Below, in pieces: positions 34,626-44,240 of a stretch of 64,000 bases of DNA (the first letter of the stretch is position 1; each line of letters starts with the position of its first letter). Position numbers and translations under genes: made by a program. The DNA comes from Tenrec ecaudatus. Its lineage: Eukaryota > Chordata > Mammalia > Afrosoricida > Tenrecidae. The notes under the pieces were generated by a model. The model was not told the origin of the DNA. It ran no database searches and saw only the letters and a list, made by a program, of their open reading frames with translations. The stretch spans positions 75,202,494 to 75,266,493 of the forward strand of contig NC_134535.1 in the NCBI RefSeq assembly GCF_050624435.1. The letters run 5' to 3'.

Positions 34626-35788
34626 ACCATGGCTCTAGGGCAACCCTGGGGATGTCAGGCAACAATATTGGGAAGAATGAAGGAGACCTTCTCATTGGCC
34701 TCTTCCCTTTGGCCCCATCGTTAGAGAGGAAACTTTGTGGCACAATGTTATATGGGTGTTTGCATCGGTTTCAGAAGTCATGGTTTCTGTCTCTGTTTTC
34801 CACAGGGCAATTCCTCTTAGATGCGAAATAAAGCCCGCTTGCTGTAGGTTTGATGTAGACTTAGAAATAGGTACTGAGCACCATGGCAATGAAGCTGTTT
34901 TGTTTATGGATTGAATTGGAATTTAAAAAGATCAGATTGAAAAATCTGTTCTGATTCAGTCAGACTTGCCAGGAGGACCTACCTAGTTTCTCAGTCCTCC
35001 ATCTGAAATGTCATTGCATAAGAATGATTTCAAGGTCACCTACCCTGAAATTGAGATCCCTGGGTGATGCAAACAGTTTGTACTTGGCTATCACCCTAGG
35101 AAAAGTGACTCAAAGCCACTGCAGAAAAAACACCTGTCAGTCTGCTTCCATGGAGCATCCTGTGGAGCAGTGTTACTGTGTGACACGGGGTACCATGTGT
35201 CAGGATGGACTCCACGGCTGCAGCTTTTACTTTGTGTTGAGAACCTGAAACCACTGACATTCCTGCCTTCCTCTACGCTTATGCCTAGGGCAAACCTTAG
35301 GGATATGGGCCAGGCAAAGCAGGAGCCACCAAGAGAGAAGGCCCGGGGCTCACTCAAAGTAGCATGCACATGCTGATAGTGATTGTGGCATTATGACTTT
35401 TTAAACAAGAAGGCCTGTTTGTCAGCATGGGACAAAGGTGAAGAAGCCAAAGTTGGTCCCAAGAGATGGGTAAATATTTGTGGCTGTTATGACCTTCACT
35501 GTTCTCTGAAGGGGCCAACTGTTGCAGCCGTGGTAGGAAGCAGGGCTCAGGGAGCAGCCTTTCCAGTGAGGGAGGCATCAGGCAAGAGGACGCGTGGGGA
35601 CCATCACATCCCTTGCTCTTTTTCCAAACCGTTGAGGATCTTTCCAAGCCCTCCAGGCTGGAGATTAAGGTATGTCCAGGGTCACTGAAGTTTCCACGGA
35701 TGAGACACTTTCTTGCTCTGCCTTCTCTTGGTGACTCTTTGTCCTGAGCCGCTCCGCATTTCCTAATTGGAGCACTGCTCCTTTCCAG
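34626..35788. other. Region upstream of the APOF-like gene
   Basis: No repeat was confidently identified. It should hold exon 1 and the promoter of the APOF-like gene. A possible splice donor, gattaag/gtatgt, lies near 35668, but no ATG-bearing first exon could be fixed. Confidence 0.35.
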
Positions 35789-36573
35789 TGACTTACTCCT
35801 GCTGTGCCTCCGCAATGCCATCCGTGCTGCCCTGCTGTGTCTTGCTGTCATCAGTGGCTGCCTTTCCAAGAAATGCCCAGAATGGGGCCCTGCCCTTCCA
35901 GCCATCTTTCCCAGAACCTGGGCCTCCACCAAGCATGCCCTCCAGCCAGATCCCTCTCCTGGATGCCAGGTCCTGCCAGGCTCTCTTGCATAGAGTCCCA
36001 TCTCTAGCCCCACTGCCTGAACACCTGTCTAGCTTAGCTCTGAGTGTAGCCCTGAAGGAGATTGGCTGCCCAAGGGAGGCCCACCTTTTGCAACTTCAGC
36101 AGTTTTCAAGGGAAGGAAAGGACGCCTCCGAGGTCGTCGCCCGTGAGATTCAAAGGTTCAACGAGGAGGAACGGATTGACGATGCTGAGCTGATTCTGCA
36201 GCATCTGGAGGGAACCTCAGGGGAGGGTGGCCGGGCCCGGCGTTCCGCTGAGCTTCCTGAGGGTTGTGCCCATGGGCCCGGGAGGCTGCGGCATGACATG
36301 GCAGTGCTGTTGATTGACTACATTGAGAAAGTCCCTGCTACAGAACTGACGACCAAGCTCAAGACTGCTGCCATCCTTGTCACCCAGGACTGCACTTATG
36401 AGGCTTGGGTGCACGTGGACGAAGTAAGCAAAGAACTGATAAAGAGCCAAGAATTGAAGAACATACCATTGTCTATAGAGAATGAAGTCTACTTTTCAAT
36501 GCGTGCTGTCGCATATCTGACTCGCTTTTTCTTAGAGGAGGCACAGAATCTTTTCCAGGCTTTGCTCGGGTAG
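35789..36573 (+). CDS. Apolipoprotein F-like protein (tandem APOF paralogue)
   Basis: The intact frame from the ATG at 35815 to the stop at 36571-36573 gives 252 residues. An acceptor-like ctttccag precedes 35789, at the same place relative to the frame as the APOF acceptor at 38900, so the coding exon probably starts there. The protein begins MPSVLPCCVLLSSVAAFP, a plausible signal peptide. It aligns with APOF through SCQALLHRVPSLAPLPEHL (APOF: LCQTLLPKSLPGFTYMAPLP), LALSVALKEIGC (LALSNALENAGC), the RARRSAELPEGC region (RARRSLHPEDC) and ILVTQDCTYEAW (YYATQNCTDKAK). Four cysteines and the RARR/S furin-type site are kept. The C-terminal third has diverged from APOF, so function may differ; secretion is inferred. 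It lies 2.3 kb upstream of APOF on the same strand. APOF-like genes are, as I recall, annotated in some mammals, but I do not assign a symbol. Confidence 0.85.
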
Positions 36574-36854
36574 CGAAGGCCTCCTGGCAATTGAGTTCTT
36601 TCCTCAGAGGACTCTAGAACGATGCATAGAACTAGGCACAGTAGCTAGTGAGCCATGTTGAGGGCAGCTTAGAATCAATATATGCTTTTCATTAATCCTA
36701 AAAGAAACACGTGGCCGCAGGTCGTCTTGTCCCTCTGTGAGTAGGGCCTCGTCCCTACTGTCCCCCAATATCTCTTTCTTCCTTTAGAAAGTTATCAAAT
36801 AATGTGCCTTTAGTGAGAACGAGGGAAACTGTTACTTGGAGGACTAAGATGTGC

Positions 36855-37300
36855 CTGCCCCGAGCATAATATCTTCAGTTGCCCTCTATGGATTTGGAAG
36901 TTGGACAATGAGTAAAGAAGACCAAGAATCGATCCCTTTGAATTACGGTCTCGGAAGTGAATCTGAGCTATATCACGGACTGTCAGTAGAATGAACAACT
37001 CTGTCTTTGGAAGAAGTCTGGCCAGGATGCTCCTTAGAAGCAAGGTTGGCAAGACTCCGGCTTTCATAACTTGGACGTGCTGTAGGAAGGACCAGTCCCT
37101 GGGGAAGGACGTCATGCTTGGTGAAATAGAGGAGCAGCAGAAAGGAGAAGGGCCTCCGCGAGATGGACTGACGCCATGGCCACAGTCGTGGGTTCAGCTG
37201 GAACCACTGTGAGAATGGGGCCGGCCGGGCAGTGGTGTTCTGTCGTCTGTGGGGTCACTGTGAGTCAGAACCGACTCGATGGCACCCTACCATTAGCAAA
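36855..37300 (+). mobile_element. RTE1-type LINE 3' end
   Basis: Reads as the afrotherian RTE1 terminus: 'tatggatttggaagttggac', 'aagtctggccaggatgctcc ttagaagcaagg', 'aggacgtcatgcttggtgaa', and a tail ending 'gtcagaaccgactcgatggc'. The AfroSINE tail shares this last block, as expected for SINEs mobilised by that LINE. Confidence 0.8.
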
Positions 37301-37382
37301 ATCATCCCTGTTTTCCCTCCATTTACCGTGTACTTCCTCATTCTGCAACCAGATGCTGTGGCCTGCTCCTTGTCAAAACAAC

Positions 37383-37475
37383 AAAGAGATGCTCTATACA
37401 ATTGATGTATGTATATGTATGGACTGTGATAAGAGTTGTGTGAGCCCCTAATAAATTGTTTAAAAAAAAAACACA
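37383..37475 (+). mobile_element. Short L1 3' end
   Basis: 'tgtgataagagttgtgtgag cccctaataaattg' followed by an A-rich tail, the terminal part of the long-UTR L1. It is very strongly 5'-truncated. Confidence 0.8.
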
Positions 37476-37611
37476 ACTTTGATAACTGTAAAAAAAAAAC
37501 AACAACAAAGAGAAATAAAAGATGCTTCTTAAATCTGAATCACAGCAAAAAAAAAAAAAAAGCGATCTGTGAGCTCCCTGGACTGTGTGTCTCCTTGATT
37601 CCTGTCGTGGA

Positions 37612-37780
37612 CTACAACGGGTATTTTGTGTGGGACAAGGTCGGCAGTTCAAACCCACCAGCGGCTCAGTCAGAGAACGACGAGGCTGTCTGCTCCCCTG
37701 GTGACTTAGAGTCTAGGACCCTCTATCGAGCAGTTCTACTCTGGCTTATAGGCTGGTTGTAAGGTGGAGTTGGGTTTAGC
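37612..37780 (+). mobile_element. AfroSINE copy
   Basis: 'caaggtcggcagttcaaacc' is the B-box region; then 'cgaggctgtctgctcccctg' and 'cagttctactctggc' follow. The 5' head is degraded. Confidence 0.8.
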
Positions 37781-38006
37781 AGGCAGACGTTGTGGGTAGT
37801 GCACACATTAGGGAGCCACGCTGGGCCACATGCGATTTCCTCGAGTCACGGTAGACGCAAAGGTCGTGGGCTTGAGGAGGGAGAGGCATTTTAGCCTTTC
37901 CTTATTTAGCTTCCCTACACTTTCGAAATGCCAAACTAGATGGTTATTTCATTTTTAAGCTGAAAAGAGAAAACAAAAGAGAATTACAGATGTCTAATCT
38001 CTCCTC

Positions 38007-38195
38007 AAGGAGCCCTGGTGGCGTAGTGGTTACATCTTGGGCAGATGTTCAAAACCACCAGCTCATTGCAGGAGAAGTGGGGGCTTTCTCCTCCTATCAA
38101 GAGTTACCATCTCAGAAACTCACAGGGGCAGTTCTACCCTGTCCTGCAGGGTCGCTATGCGTCAGCATCAACTTGACGGCAGGGAGTTTTGGGGA
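38007..38195 (+). mobile_element. AfroSINE, near full length
   Basis: The complete head 'aaggagccctggtggcgtag tggttac', the B-box region, and the tail 'gggtcgctatgcgtcagcat caacttgacggcaggg'. It lies between the APOF-like gene and APOF. Confidence 0.9.
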
Positions 38196-38453
38196 TCACT
38201 CTTGACTCTGATTCTGCCTGGCTTCTAGCAGGGACATACCCCGGGAGGGACAGGGTTTTCAGGATTGAGGGTGAATGTGTCACCAGAGGACAAGGCTTGA
38301 GCAAGCAGGACAAAGAGGCAAATATTTGCAGAGGTTATGTTACTTCGGATCCCGATCATCCAGCAAAGCAAATATCTCCATCCTCACGGGCAGGCCACTG
38401 GGCAGAGCGTGGCTGAGAAGCAACCAAACCTACCAGGGTAGTCTCACTTCTCA

Positions 38454-38469
38454 TTGACTGGACTGTGCG
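38454..38469 (+). other. APOF: APOF exon 1 end (ancestral start region)
   Basis: TTGACTGGACTGTGCG followed by a gtaatc donor corresponds to the human first coding exon (MTGLCG). Joined to the exon at 38901 it reads L-T-G-L-C-E-Y-S-V-P-G-M. The human initiator codon is represented here by TTG at 38454-38456, so initiation is likely to shift to the Met at 38918. Confidence 0.65.
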
Positions 38470-38519
38470 GTAATCTGGGACCCCTGGAAGTGGGTGGGGG
38501 CCCCGGGGGGGGATTGCAA

Positions 38520-38695
38520 AGGGTTAGCACTTGACTACTAACCTAAAGCTTACCTGGTGGCGCTGCAAAAGAGAGACCTGGCAGTTTGCTCCTATGAGAA
38601 TGACGTCCCAGGACACTCAGAGGAGCGCAGTTCTCTGTAACAGGCGGGTGGCCGTGGGTCGGCGTTGATTCGAAACCAGTGGGTTTGGCTTTAGT
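38520..38695 (+). mobile_element. AfroSINE in APOF intron 1
   Basis: Diverged copy: 'gactactaacctaaagctta', 'cctggcagtttgctcctatg', and the tail 'gtgggtcggcgttgattcga aaccagtgggtttggc'. It lies within the 431-bp intron 38470-38900. Confidence 0.75.
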
Positions 38696-38917
38696 TGACA
38701 AGGGTGTGGAAGAAAAGCCGGGGAAGTCCCTAGTGACCTGAAAACGGGGTAGGGGGAGCAGGTGGGAGCAATTGGGTCCCACTCATTTCCTAGGCCTGTC
38801 CCTTGGGGGTGATGGATGAGATGCCTTGAAGTCACGAGGCTCCCTTCAGACCCCAAAGCTGAGGGGAACACTTTGTGTTGTGTGCCTCTCCCCGCTCCAG
38901 AGTACTCTGTGCCAGGC

Positions 38918-39712
38918 ATGGGTGGCTTCAGACCCGTCATACCAGCCGCACTGCTGCTTTGCTCCTGCCTGCTCGGCCATGTCAGTGCCACTTCATATGG
39001 AACCCAGGCAAAGACCCTGAGGAGCCCTCCCTCCGTGGGGACCCAGCCACCCTTCTCTGATTCCCTGCTCTGCCAGACCCTGCTCCCAAAGTCCCTGCCT
39101 GGCTTCACCTACATGGCCCCTCTGCCCAGGTTCCTGGTCGGCCTGGCCCTCAGTAATGCCCTTGAGAATGCTGGCTGCCAGGCTTATGGCTGGTCTGTGA
39201 AGCGTCAGCTCTATCGCCTGGGAGGTGTGAGAGCCACACAGCTCCTCATCCACCATCTCCAAGGGCCCCAAAGAGGTGGAAGTGTACAGAAGGCAGTGTC
39301 CCTGGATGCCCTGATATTGGCTTTGCATCGGCTGGCTGGGGAGCAGCCAGGGCCAGAGAGAGCCCGACGCTCTCTCCACCCCGAAGACTGTGAGCAAGAG
39401 CAAGAAGAGACTGTGCACAGTATCCTCCGCTGGGTGCCCAACGTGGGTACCTACTACAACTTGGGCACGGCTTTGTACTACGCCACTCAGAACTGTACGG
39501 ACAAGGCCAAGGAACGCGGCCAAGAAGGAGCCATGGATCTGGGTTATGACCTTCTGATGACCATGGCCGGCCTGTCTGGGGGTCCTACAGGACTGGTGGT
39601 CAGCTCTGCGCTGAAGCCTGCAGTGAAGGCTGGGGTCCAGCAGTTGATCCAATATTTCTATGAGAAAGAGAGGACCACCCCAGTGCCAGCAACTAGCCAG
39701 GAGTATTGGTGA
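38918..39712 (+). CDS. APOF: Apolipoprotein F (lipid transfer inhibitor protein)
   Basis: APOF is a secreted liver glycoprotein of LDL/HDL that modulates cholesteryl-ester transfer. The main exon starts at 38901 after cccgctccag. The Met at 38918 precedes a hydrophobic signal segment (AALLLCSCLLGHVSA), giving 264 residues. Strong similarity to human APOF runs through LLPKSLPGFTYMAPLPRFLVG, NALENAGCQAY, the RARR/SLHPEDC furin-type site that releases the mature chain, VGTYYNLGTALYYATQNC, DLGYDLLMTMAGLSGG and GVQQLIQYF. The frame is also open upstream to 38816, but that part is intron. The protein stops at ..SQEYW, roughly 45-50 residues shorter at the C-terminus than human APOF as I recall it. 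A sequon NCT follows the last conserved cysteine. AATAAA at 40146-40151 is the likely poly(A) signal. Confidence 0.93.
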   Translation: MGGFRPVIPAALLLCSCLLGHVSATSYGTQAKTLRSPPSVGTQPPFSDSLLCQTLLPKSLPGFTYMAPLPRFLVGLALSNALENAGCQAYGWSVKRQLYRLGGVRATQLLIHHLQGPQRGGSVQKAVSLDALILALHRLAGEQPGPERARRSLHPEDCEQEQEETVHSILRWVPNVGTYYNLGTALYYATQNCTDKAKERGQEGAMDLGYDLLMTMAGLSGGPTGLVVSSALKPAVKAGVQQLIQYFYEKERTTPVPATSQEYW

Positions 39713-40145
39713 ACACTGTCAGGCAGAAGCAGGAGCTAGTGGGGTGGTGGTGGTGTGGGGGAGATAACCCGAGCTGGTGAAAACACTATAAGGATGTTGT
39801 GAGAGGCCAGCCCCACCCTCCCCACTTCGGTGGCCTTCAAGCCCAGATGTGAGGAGCTGGCTGTTTCAGATAACATTGAAGATGGTTGCTTAGCTCTGGG
39901 TCTGCCGACAACAAACTTGCAGTGGAAAATTTCCTAGCTACTCTCTCCCCATAGACCTGAGCTAGAAAACTCTCCACCTCCCCTCCCCACAGTGCCACTT
40001 CACAGGCCCCCAGCTAGGGATCCCTGAACCTCCCAGTCAGAGCTCAGGACGCCCCAGTCCCTTTCTTTCCTTTCCCCTCCCTCCCAGTGGCGCAACTTCT
40101 CTGACCCCAATTTAGGGACCTGTGAACCTCACCAGCGAGCTCTGA

Positions 40146-40151
40146 AATAAA
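40146..40151 (+). terminator. APOF polyadenylation signal
   Basis: AATAAA 434 bp after the stop, followed by a T-rich and 'ctttctttctttctg' stretch at 40180-40195. Confidence 0.7.
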
Positions 40152-40384
40152 CCTTTGAAACTGTTTTCTGCCTTTGCCTTCTTTCTTTCTGTCGTCAAAT
40201 CAACCTGACAGACACCACAGATGCCAGTGTCAAGTACTATGGACGCAGGTAGTCAGTTCCGCTCCTGACCAGAATGGACCGGCTCAAGAGCCATTTCTTA
40301 GACTCTGAGGCTGAGGTGTGTGTGTGTCTTGCCTAGGCTATACAACGGCAGCAAACACAAAATAAAAGCTCCTTAATTAATAAT

Positions 40385-40555
40385 GATTCCGTGCTTGGCT
40401 GCTAACCTAAAGGTTGGCAGTTAGCACTCACCCTGTGCCCCCAAGCGATCTACTTCCGTAGCGCTTGCAGTCAGGAAAGTCCTCTGCGGGCAGTTCCACT
40501 GCCCCCGGGGTCGTTATGAATAATCAAACACCGACTCAAAGGCACACAGACACGG
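40385..40555 (+). mobile_element. AfroSINE copy
   Basis: 'gcttggctgctaacctaaag gttggcagtt' head and 'cagttccactgcccccgggg tcgttatgaa' tail, in the APOF-STAT2 interval. Confidence 0.8.
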
Positions 40556-40639
40556 AATAAATGTAATATTCGGACAATTTGTATGTGCATGTTCAAATTC
40601 CAGATCTGGGGTTTATTATTCAGGGGGAAGGCGGTGCTG

Positions 40640-40860
40640 TAAACTGCAGCAACTTAAAAAATCTGCAGTTTGGAGTCAGAGGATTGGGGTTTGGATCCAG
40701 GCTCCACCTGTCAGTGCCTCTGGGATCCCTGACAAGCCATTGAACTTCCTACTCGACGCTGAGTTTCTTCATCTGGAAAACGGGGATAATGGTTCTCACT
40801 TCCGGGGGCTGCTGGAGTAACGGAAATGTACGATGACGAGCACCCTCAGCAGCTGTTATT
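40640..40860 (+). mobile_element. MIR SINE
   Basis: 'gtttggatccaggctccacc', 'gacaagccattgaacttcct' and 'gagtttcttcatctggaaaa cggggataat' follow the MIR order. An ancient insertion just upstream of the STAT2 CpG-rich promoter. Confidence 0.8.
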
Positions 40861-40879
40861 GTTTTGATTTCCTCGACCC

Positions 40880-41400
40880 TCCTCTTCCTAGTTCTGCATG
40901 GCGACATTCCGGTTCCACCCCTTCCGTTCAGCTCGGAGCACCTCCACGGCTCGGAGCTAGTCTCGCTTCCCAGGCTGCGGCGCAGATTCTCCGAAATCAG
41001 CTGGTGCCCACGTCGGCTGCTCCTTTCGGTGGACTGCCCCCCTCCGCAGGCAGGGGGCGGGACGAGAGAGGCCTCCCCCACCAATCGCTGGAGCCGGGGG
41101 TGTGGTTTCCCTCCCCGCCCCCGACGTCGTTTGTCCCGCCCCCACCGTGGCTGCACCAATGAGCTCGCAGCTTCGCGGAGCGGAGCACCGGCTCGCGGGA
41201 GCGGCGTCCCGGGCGGGGCGCCTGCCGCGTCACTGGCTCTCGGAGGCCGGCTCGGGAGGGCAGGCCCGCGGGGCGGTCCGAGGCCTAGGGCGGGGCGCGG
41301 GGTGCGGGTGGCAAACTCGACTTGGGCACTGGAAGCCGCGTCCGTAAGCCGCCGGAGGGAGCGGGGCCTGCGACCCAACAGGTACTCGCTCTGAGAGGGC
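40880..41400 (+). promoter_or_regulatory. STAT2: CpG-rich STAT2 promoter and probable exon 1
   Basis: Very CpG-rich DNA with two CCAAT boxes (accaatcgc at about 41080, accaatgag at about 41156) and several GC boxes (gggggcggga near 41055, gggcggggcg near 41211 and 41289). A donor-like site, caacag/gtactc, follows 41381, so the noncoding STAT2 exon 1 may end at 41381. The position upstream of STAT2 and downstream of APOF fits. The exact start site is not visible, and I saw no perfect ISRE or GAS site. Confidence 0.6.
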
Positions 41401-41702
41401 GCGCGGGCGTGGGGGCTCGGGTTCCTCCGGCGAAGGGAGACAGGTCGTGAGGGTAACCACCTGGAGGGGTCCCTTTCGCCCCCCGGTGTGGAGTCGGGGT
41501 GGTCTGCCCTGCCTTCGTCTGCCCCCCTCGGCCGGCCTAGTGCCTCCTTCCCCAAATTCCTCGGCAGCCTCGGAGCCCCAGAAGCCGGCCCTCGGGCAGA
41601 AGCTGCGTGTCGCAGCCAGCGCATACCAAACACATCCATGTACCGCCTCCGATGCGATTTCTCCCTGTTACATAAAAAGTGTAAAACACAGAAGGGCGAG
41701 CG

Positions 41703-41905
41703 CGAGCCGTGGTGGTATCGTGCTTACAAACTGGACTAGGAACCCCGAGGTCCGCAGTTCGAGAGCAGCAGCCGCACCTCTGGAGAAAGGCTTTCTCTTC
41801 CAGTGAAGATTTGCAGTCTGTGGAGACCCACGGGGACGGTGGGGGGGGGGCGGTCAGCTCTACCCTCCCCTGCAGGGTCACCACCCTGAGTCAGAATCGT
41901 TTTTT
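41703..41905 (+). mobile_element. AfroSINE in STAT2 intron 1
   Basis: 'gagccgtggtggtatcgtgc', 'gaggtccgcagttcgagagc', 'tttgcagtctgtggagaccc' and the tail 'ctgagtcagaatcg' followed by T9. Confidence 0.8.
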
Positions 41906-42430
41906 TTTTAGTGCAAGTGTGTGCCTGGGAGAAGAGACTGGAGGAAAATGAGGGGTGCAGCCCCTCACCTCACAATGTTTTTGGCCATTGGGGGAGACCA
42001 GGTCTTTCATATTTAAATCTTAAGCGTCTGCTGGCTGTTTTCCTCCTTGATTTTCAGCTGATCACTTCCTGGAGAACTGAAACCTCATGAGTTTTTTTTC
42101 TGAACAGCAGTGCAGGTACATTTGGTGTAAATTCTGCCATAAGAGTACCATTTACTAGCTCCAGCATGTGAGGCTTCTAGGTTTAATGATAATTGTCAAA
42201 CACACCCCAAATTAGAGTAGGACAATGATCGCCTGTCTGCCAATCATTTCAACACATAATGGCAAACCCACCATTCTTATCGATGTCACCAAGCATGTGG
42301 CGAATGTGACACGTTATTGAATTGTACACTTGGAGGGAGTTAAAATAGCAATTTTTAATTATATGCTCATATTTCTTACCACAATCAACTTTGTTTTTTT
42401 AATCCAAGCACTACTAAGAACGTTCAAGTT
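41906..42430. other. STAT2 intron 1, no recognised feature
   Basis: AT-rich intronic sequence. No repeat was confidently named. Confidence 0.4.
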
Positions 42431-42445
42431 AAAAATAGGAGTCTC

Positions 42446-42640
42446 TGGGCCGGGGGGTAGGGAGGGTGGTGAAAAAATGAGGAGCTAATACCATGGGCTC
42501 AAGTAGAAAGAAAATGTTTTGAAAATGATGATGGCAACGAGTGTACACATGTGTTTGACACAATGGATGGATGGATGGGTTGTGATAAGAGTTGTACAAG
42601 CCCCCAATAAAATGATTTTAAAAAGAAAAAAAATCAAAGA
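42446..42640 (+). mobile_element. L1 3' end with perfect target duplication
   Basis: 'aagtagaaagaaaatgtttt ga', 'ggttgtgataagagttgtac', 'aagcccccaataaaatgatt' and an A-rich tail. It is flanked by a perfect 15-bp duplication, aaaaataggagtctc (42431-42445 and 42641-42655). It is 5'-truncated within the UTR. Confidence 0.92.
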
Positions 42641-42655
42641 AAAAATAGGAGTCTC

Positions 42656-43229
42656 ATAAATAAATTGCAAAAAGGAGGAGTCTCCCCCTGCCTGCCAGCG
42701 CCCCACCATCCCCAACCCCCAGCCCCAGCCCTGCCCTTCCTGGTTCGTACTTCCCAGTGGTAGAATGGAATCTTAACCATTGCAAACATTTTGCTTTGCT
42801 TTGTAATAAAAGCATGGGACTTTTTAGACCGCAGAGGTTCCTGATTTTGTGTTACTCTGTTGTGTTGAGGCTGCAACAAGAATACATGTTAACTCCCCAA
42901 ACAGACATCAGATGTCAGTGGACTTGGAAGGGTGGGAAGGGAAGATGCTGGGCCCAAGGTGCTTGGTGATAGACAAAAACCAGTTTTGAGTGAAATATCA
43001 GGGTTCTTCACAAAATGAACAGAGGTGCGCAGAGGTCATAGTATTTTTAGATTGAAAGCATTACACTGAAATGAAGTAAGTCAGCTACAAAAGGACAAAT
43101 ATTGTATGAGCCTTGCTTATTTGAAATAGCGAATAGGTAAGTAGACAGACCAACCTTTGTTAATGGTTACCAGGGATGGGAGGGAGAAGGAAAAGGAGGA
43201 ACCATTATTGATCAGGCAGTGGGTATCTG
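42656..43229. other. STAT2 intron 1, unassigned
   Basis: Intronic sequence. The stretch 43060-43120 ('gaaatgaagtaagtcagc tacaaaaggacaaatattg') resembles the end of an old L1 ORF2 in + orientation. Otherwise nothing was recognised. Confidence 0.4.
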
Positions 43230-43385
43230 TTAAGGAGCCCTTTTGGCACTGTTGGACTGCTAACCTCAGGGTTGGTAGTTCAAATCTACCAACCATTCCT
43301 CGGGAGAAAGAAGAAGCTGTCCACTCCCATAAAGATTTACAGCCTCAGAAATAGGGTTGGAATCTACTTGATGGCAGTGGTTGAG
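43230..43385 (+). mobile_element. AfroSINE copy
   Basis: 'aaggagcccttttggcactg ttggactgctaacct', 'ggttggtagttcaaatctac' and the tail 'gttggaatctacttgatggc agtgg'. Confidence 0.85.
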
Positions 43386-43516
43386 TATCTGCTAGTGGAG
43401 ATGGAAATTTTGGTAACAGATGTAGATAGTGCTCACTGAGTTGTACATGTGAACAATGTTGAGCTAGTGAATATTGTGGTATACAGATACAGATATTTAT
43501 CACAGTATTTGTTTTT

Positions 43517-43681
43517 GTTTTAAATCATTTTATTGGGGCTTATACAACTCATCACAATCCATCCATCCATTGTGTCAAGCACATTTATACATTTATTGCC
43601 ATCATCATTCTCAAAACATTTGCTTTCTACTTGAGTCCTTGGTATCAGTTCCTCATTTTTCCTCTCCCTCCCCACCCCCCG
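43517..43681 (-). mobile_element. L1 3' end with target duplication
   Basis: Tail-side L1 terminus, flanked by cagtatttgttttt at 43503-43516 and 43682-43695. Confidence 0.88.
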
Positions 43682-43709
43682 CAGTATTTGTTTTTTTGAG
43701 AACATTATT

Positions 43710-44240
43710 TTTCCTAATCATTTTATTGATATAAAATTAATCTATCATACATAATGATGGAAGTTAAATCACTTTTAAGAGAGTTGTGTGTACATCACAA
43801 TCGCTTCTAGTGCTGCTTCCCCTCCTGCTTTCATTATCTGCACCCTAGTTCCCCACATTCTCACTCCCCACCCTAGATAGACCGTTGCATCAGTTATTAT
43901 CTCTGCATTTGCTCCCTCTGTGTTTCTTAAACTGGAAAACATAACAGAAACTATGAAAAATCAAACCAAAACAAACAAGCAAAATAAATTTTTTAAAAAT
44001 ATAATAAAAATAAAGAGGAAGAAAGAAAAGACCACTAGCAATATTCAAATAATCCAGAGAGAAAATTTCTGTCATGGAACAAACGAGAGATCTTTAAACC
44101 CAGTGCAAATCAGGACGGGCCAAGGTCAACTGACCAGGTATAGTCCCATCCGCCATAATCAAGCTTACAATTTATCACAATTTTTAATAAAGTATTTCTA
44201 AAATTTCCACGTGATTTGATTGAGAATGATGTTCAGATCA
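43710..44240 (-). mobile_element. Older L1 3' UTR (subfamily uncertain)
   Basis: 'cctaatcattttattgatat aaaatt' and 'agttgtgtgtacatcacaat' open a more diverged L1-like 3' region with an A-rich block at 43920-44040. Assignment is by general layout. Confidence 0.5.

Noticed and set aside
35354-36013. 219-codon minus-strand frame over the APOF-like gene
   Set aside because: Shadow frame of the sense gene; no family resemblance. The same applies to 38993-39652 opposite APOF.
38007-38080. tRNA gene (A and B box-like sequences)
   Set aside because: This is the tRNA-derived head of an AfroSINE with its body and tail; many similar copies occur in the window.
38816-38917. APOF start at the upstream in-frame ATG 38816
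   Set aside because: The segment is intronic: an acceptor (cccgctccag) precedes 38901 and the human protein shows no similarity before the Y-S-x-P motif.
40761-40775. gagtttcttcatc as a possible ISRE for STAT2
   Set aside because: It is the standard segment of a MIR SINE and departs from the ISRE consensus in the second TTTC.
40749-41639. 296-codon open frame on the minus strand across the STAT2 promoter
   Set aside because: GC/CpG-rich DNA has few stop codons; the translation is low-complexity R/P/S/G-rich and resembles no protein. It crosses a MIR and the promoter.
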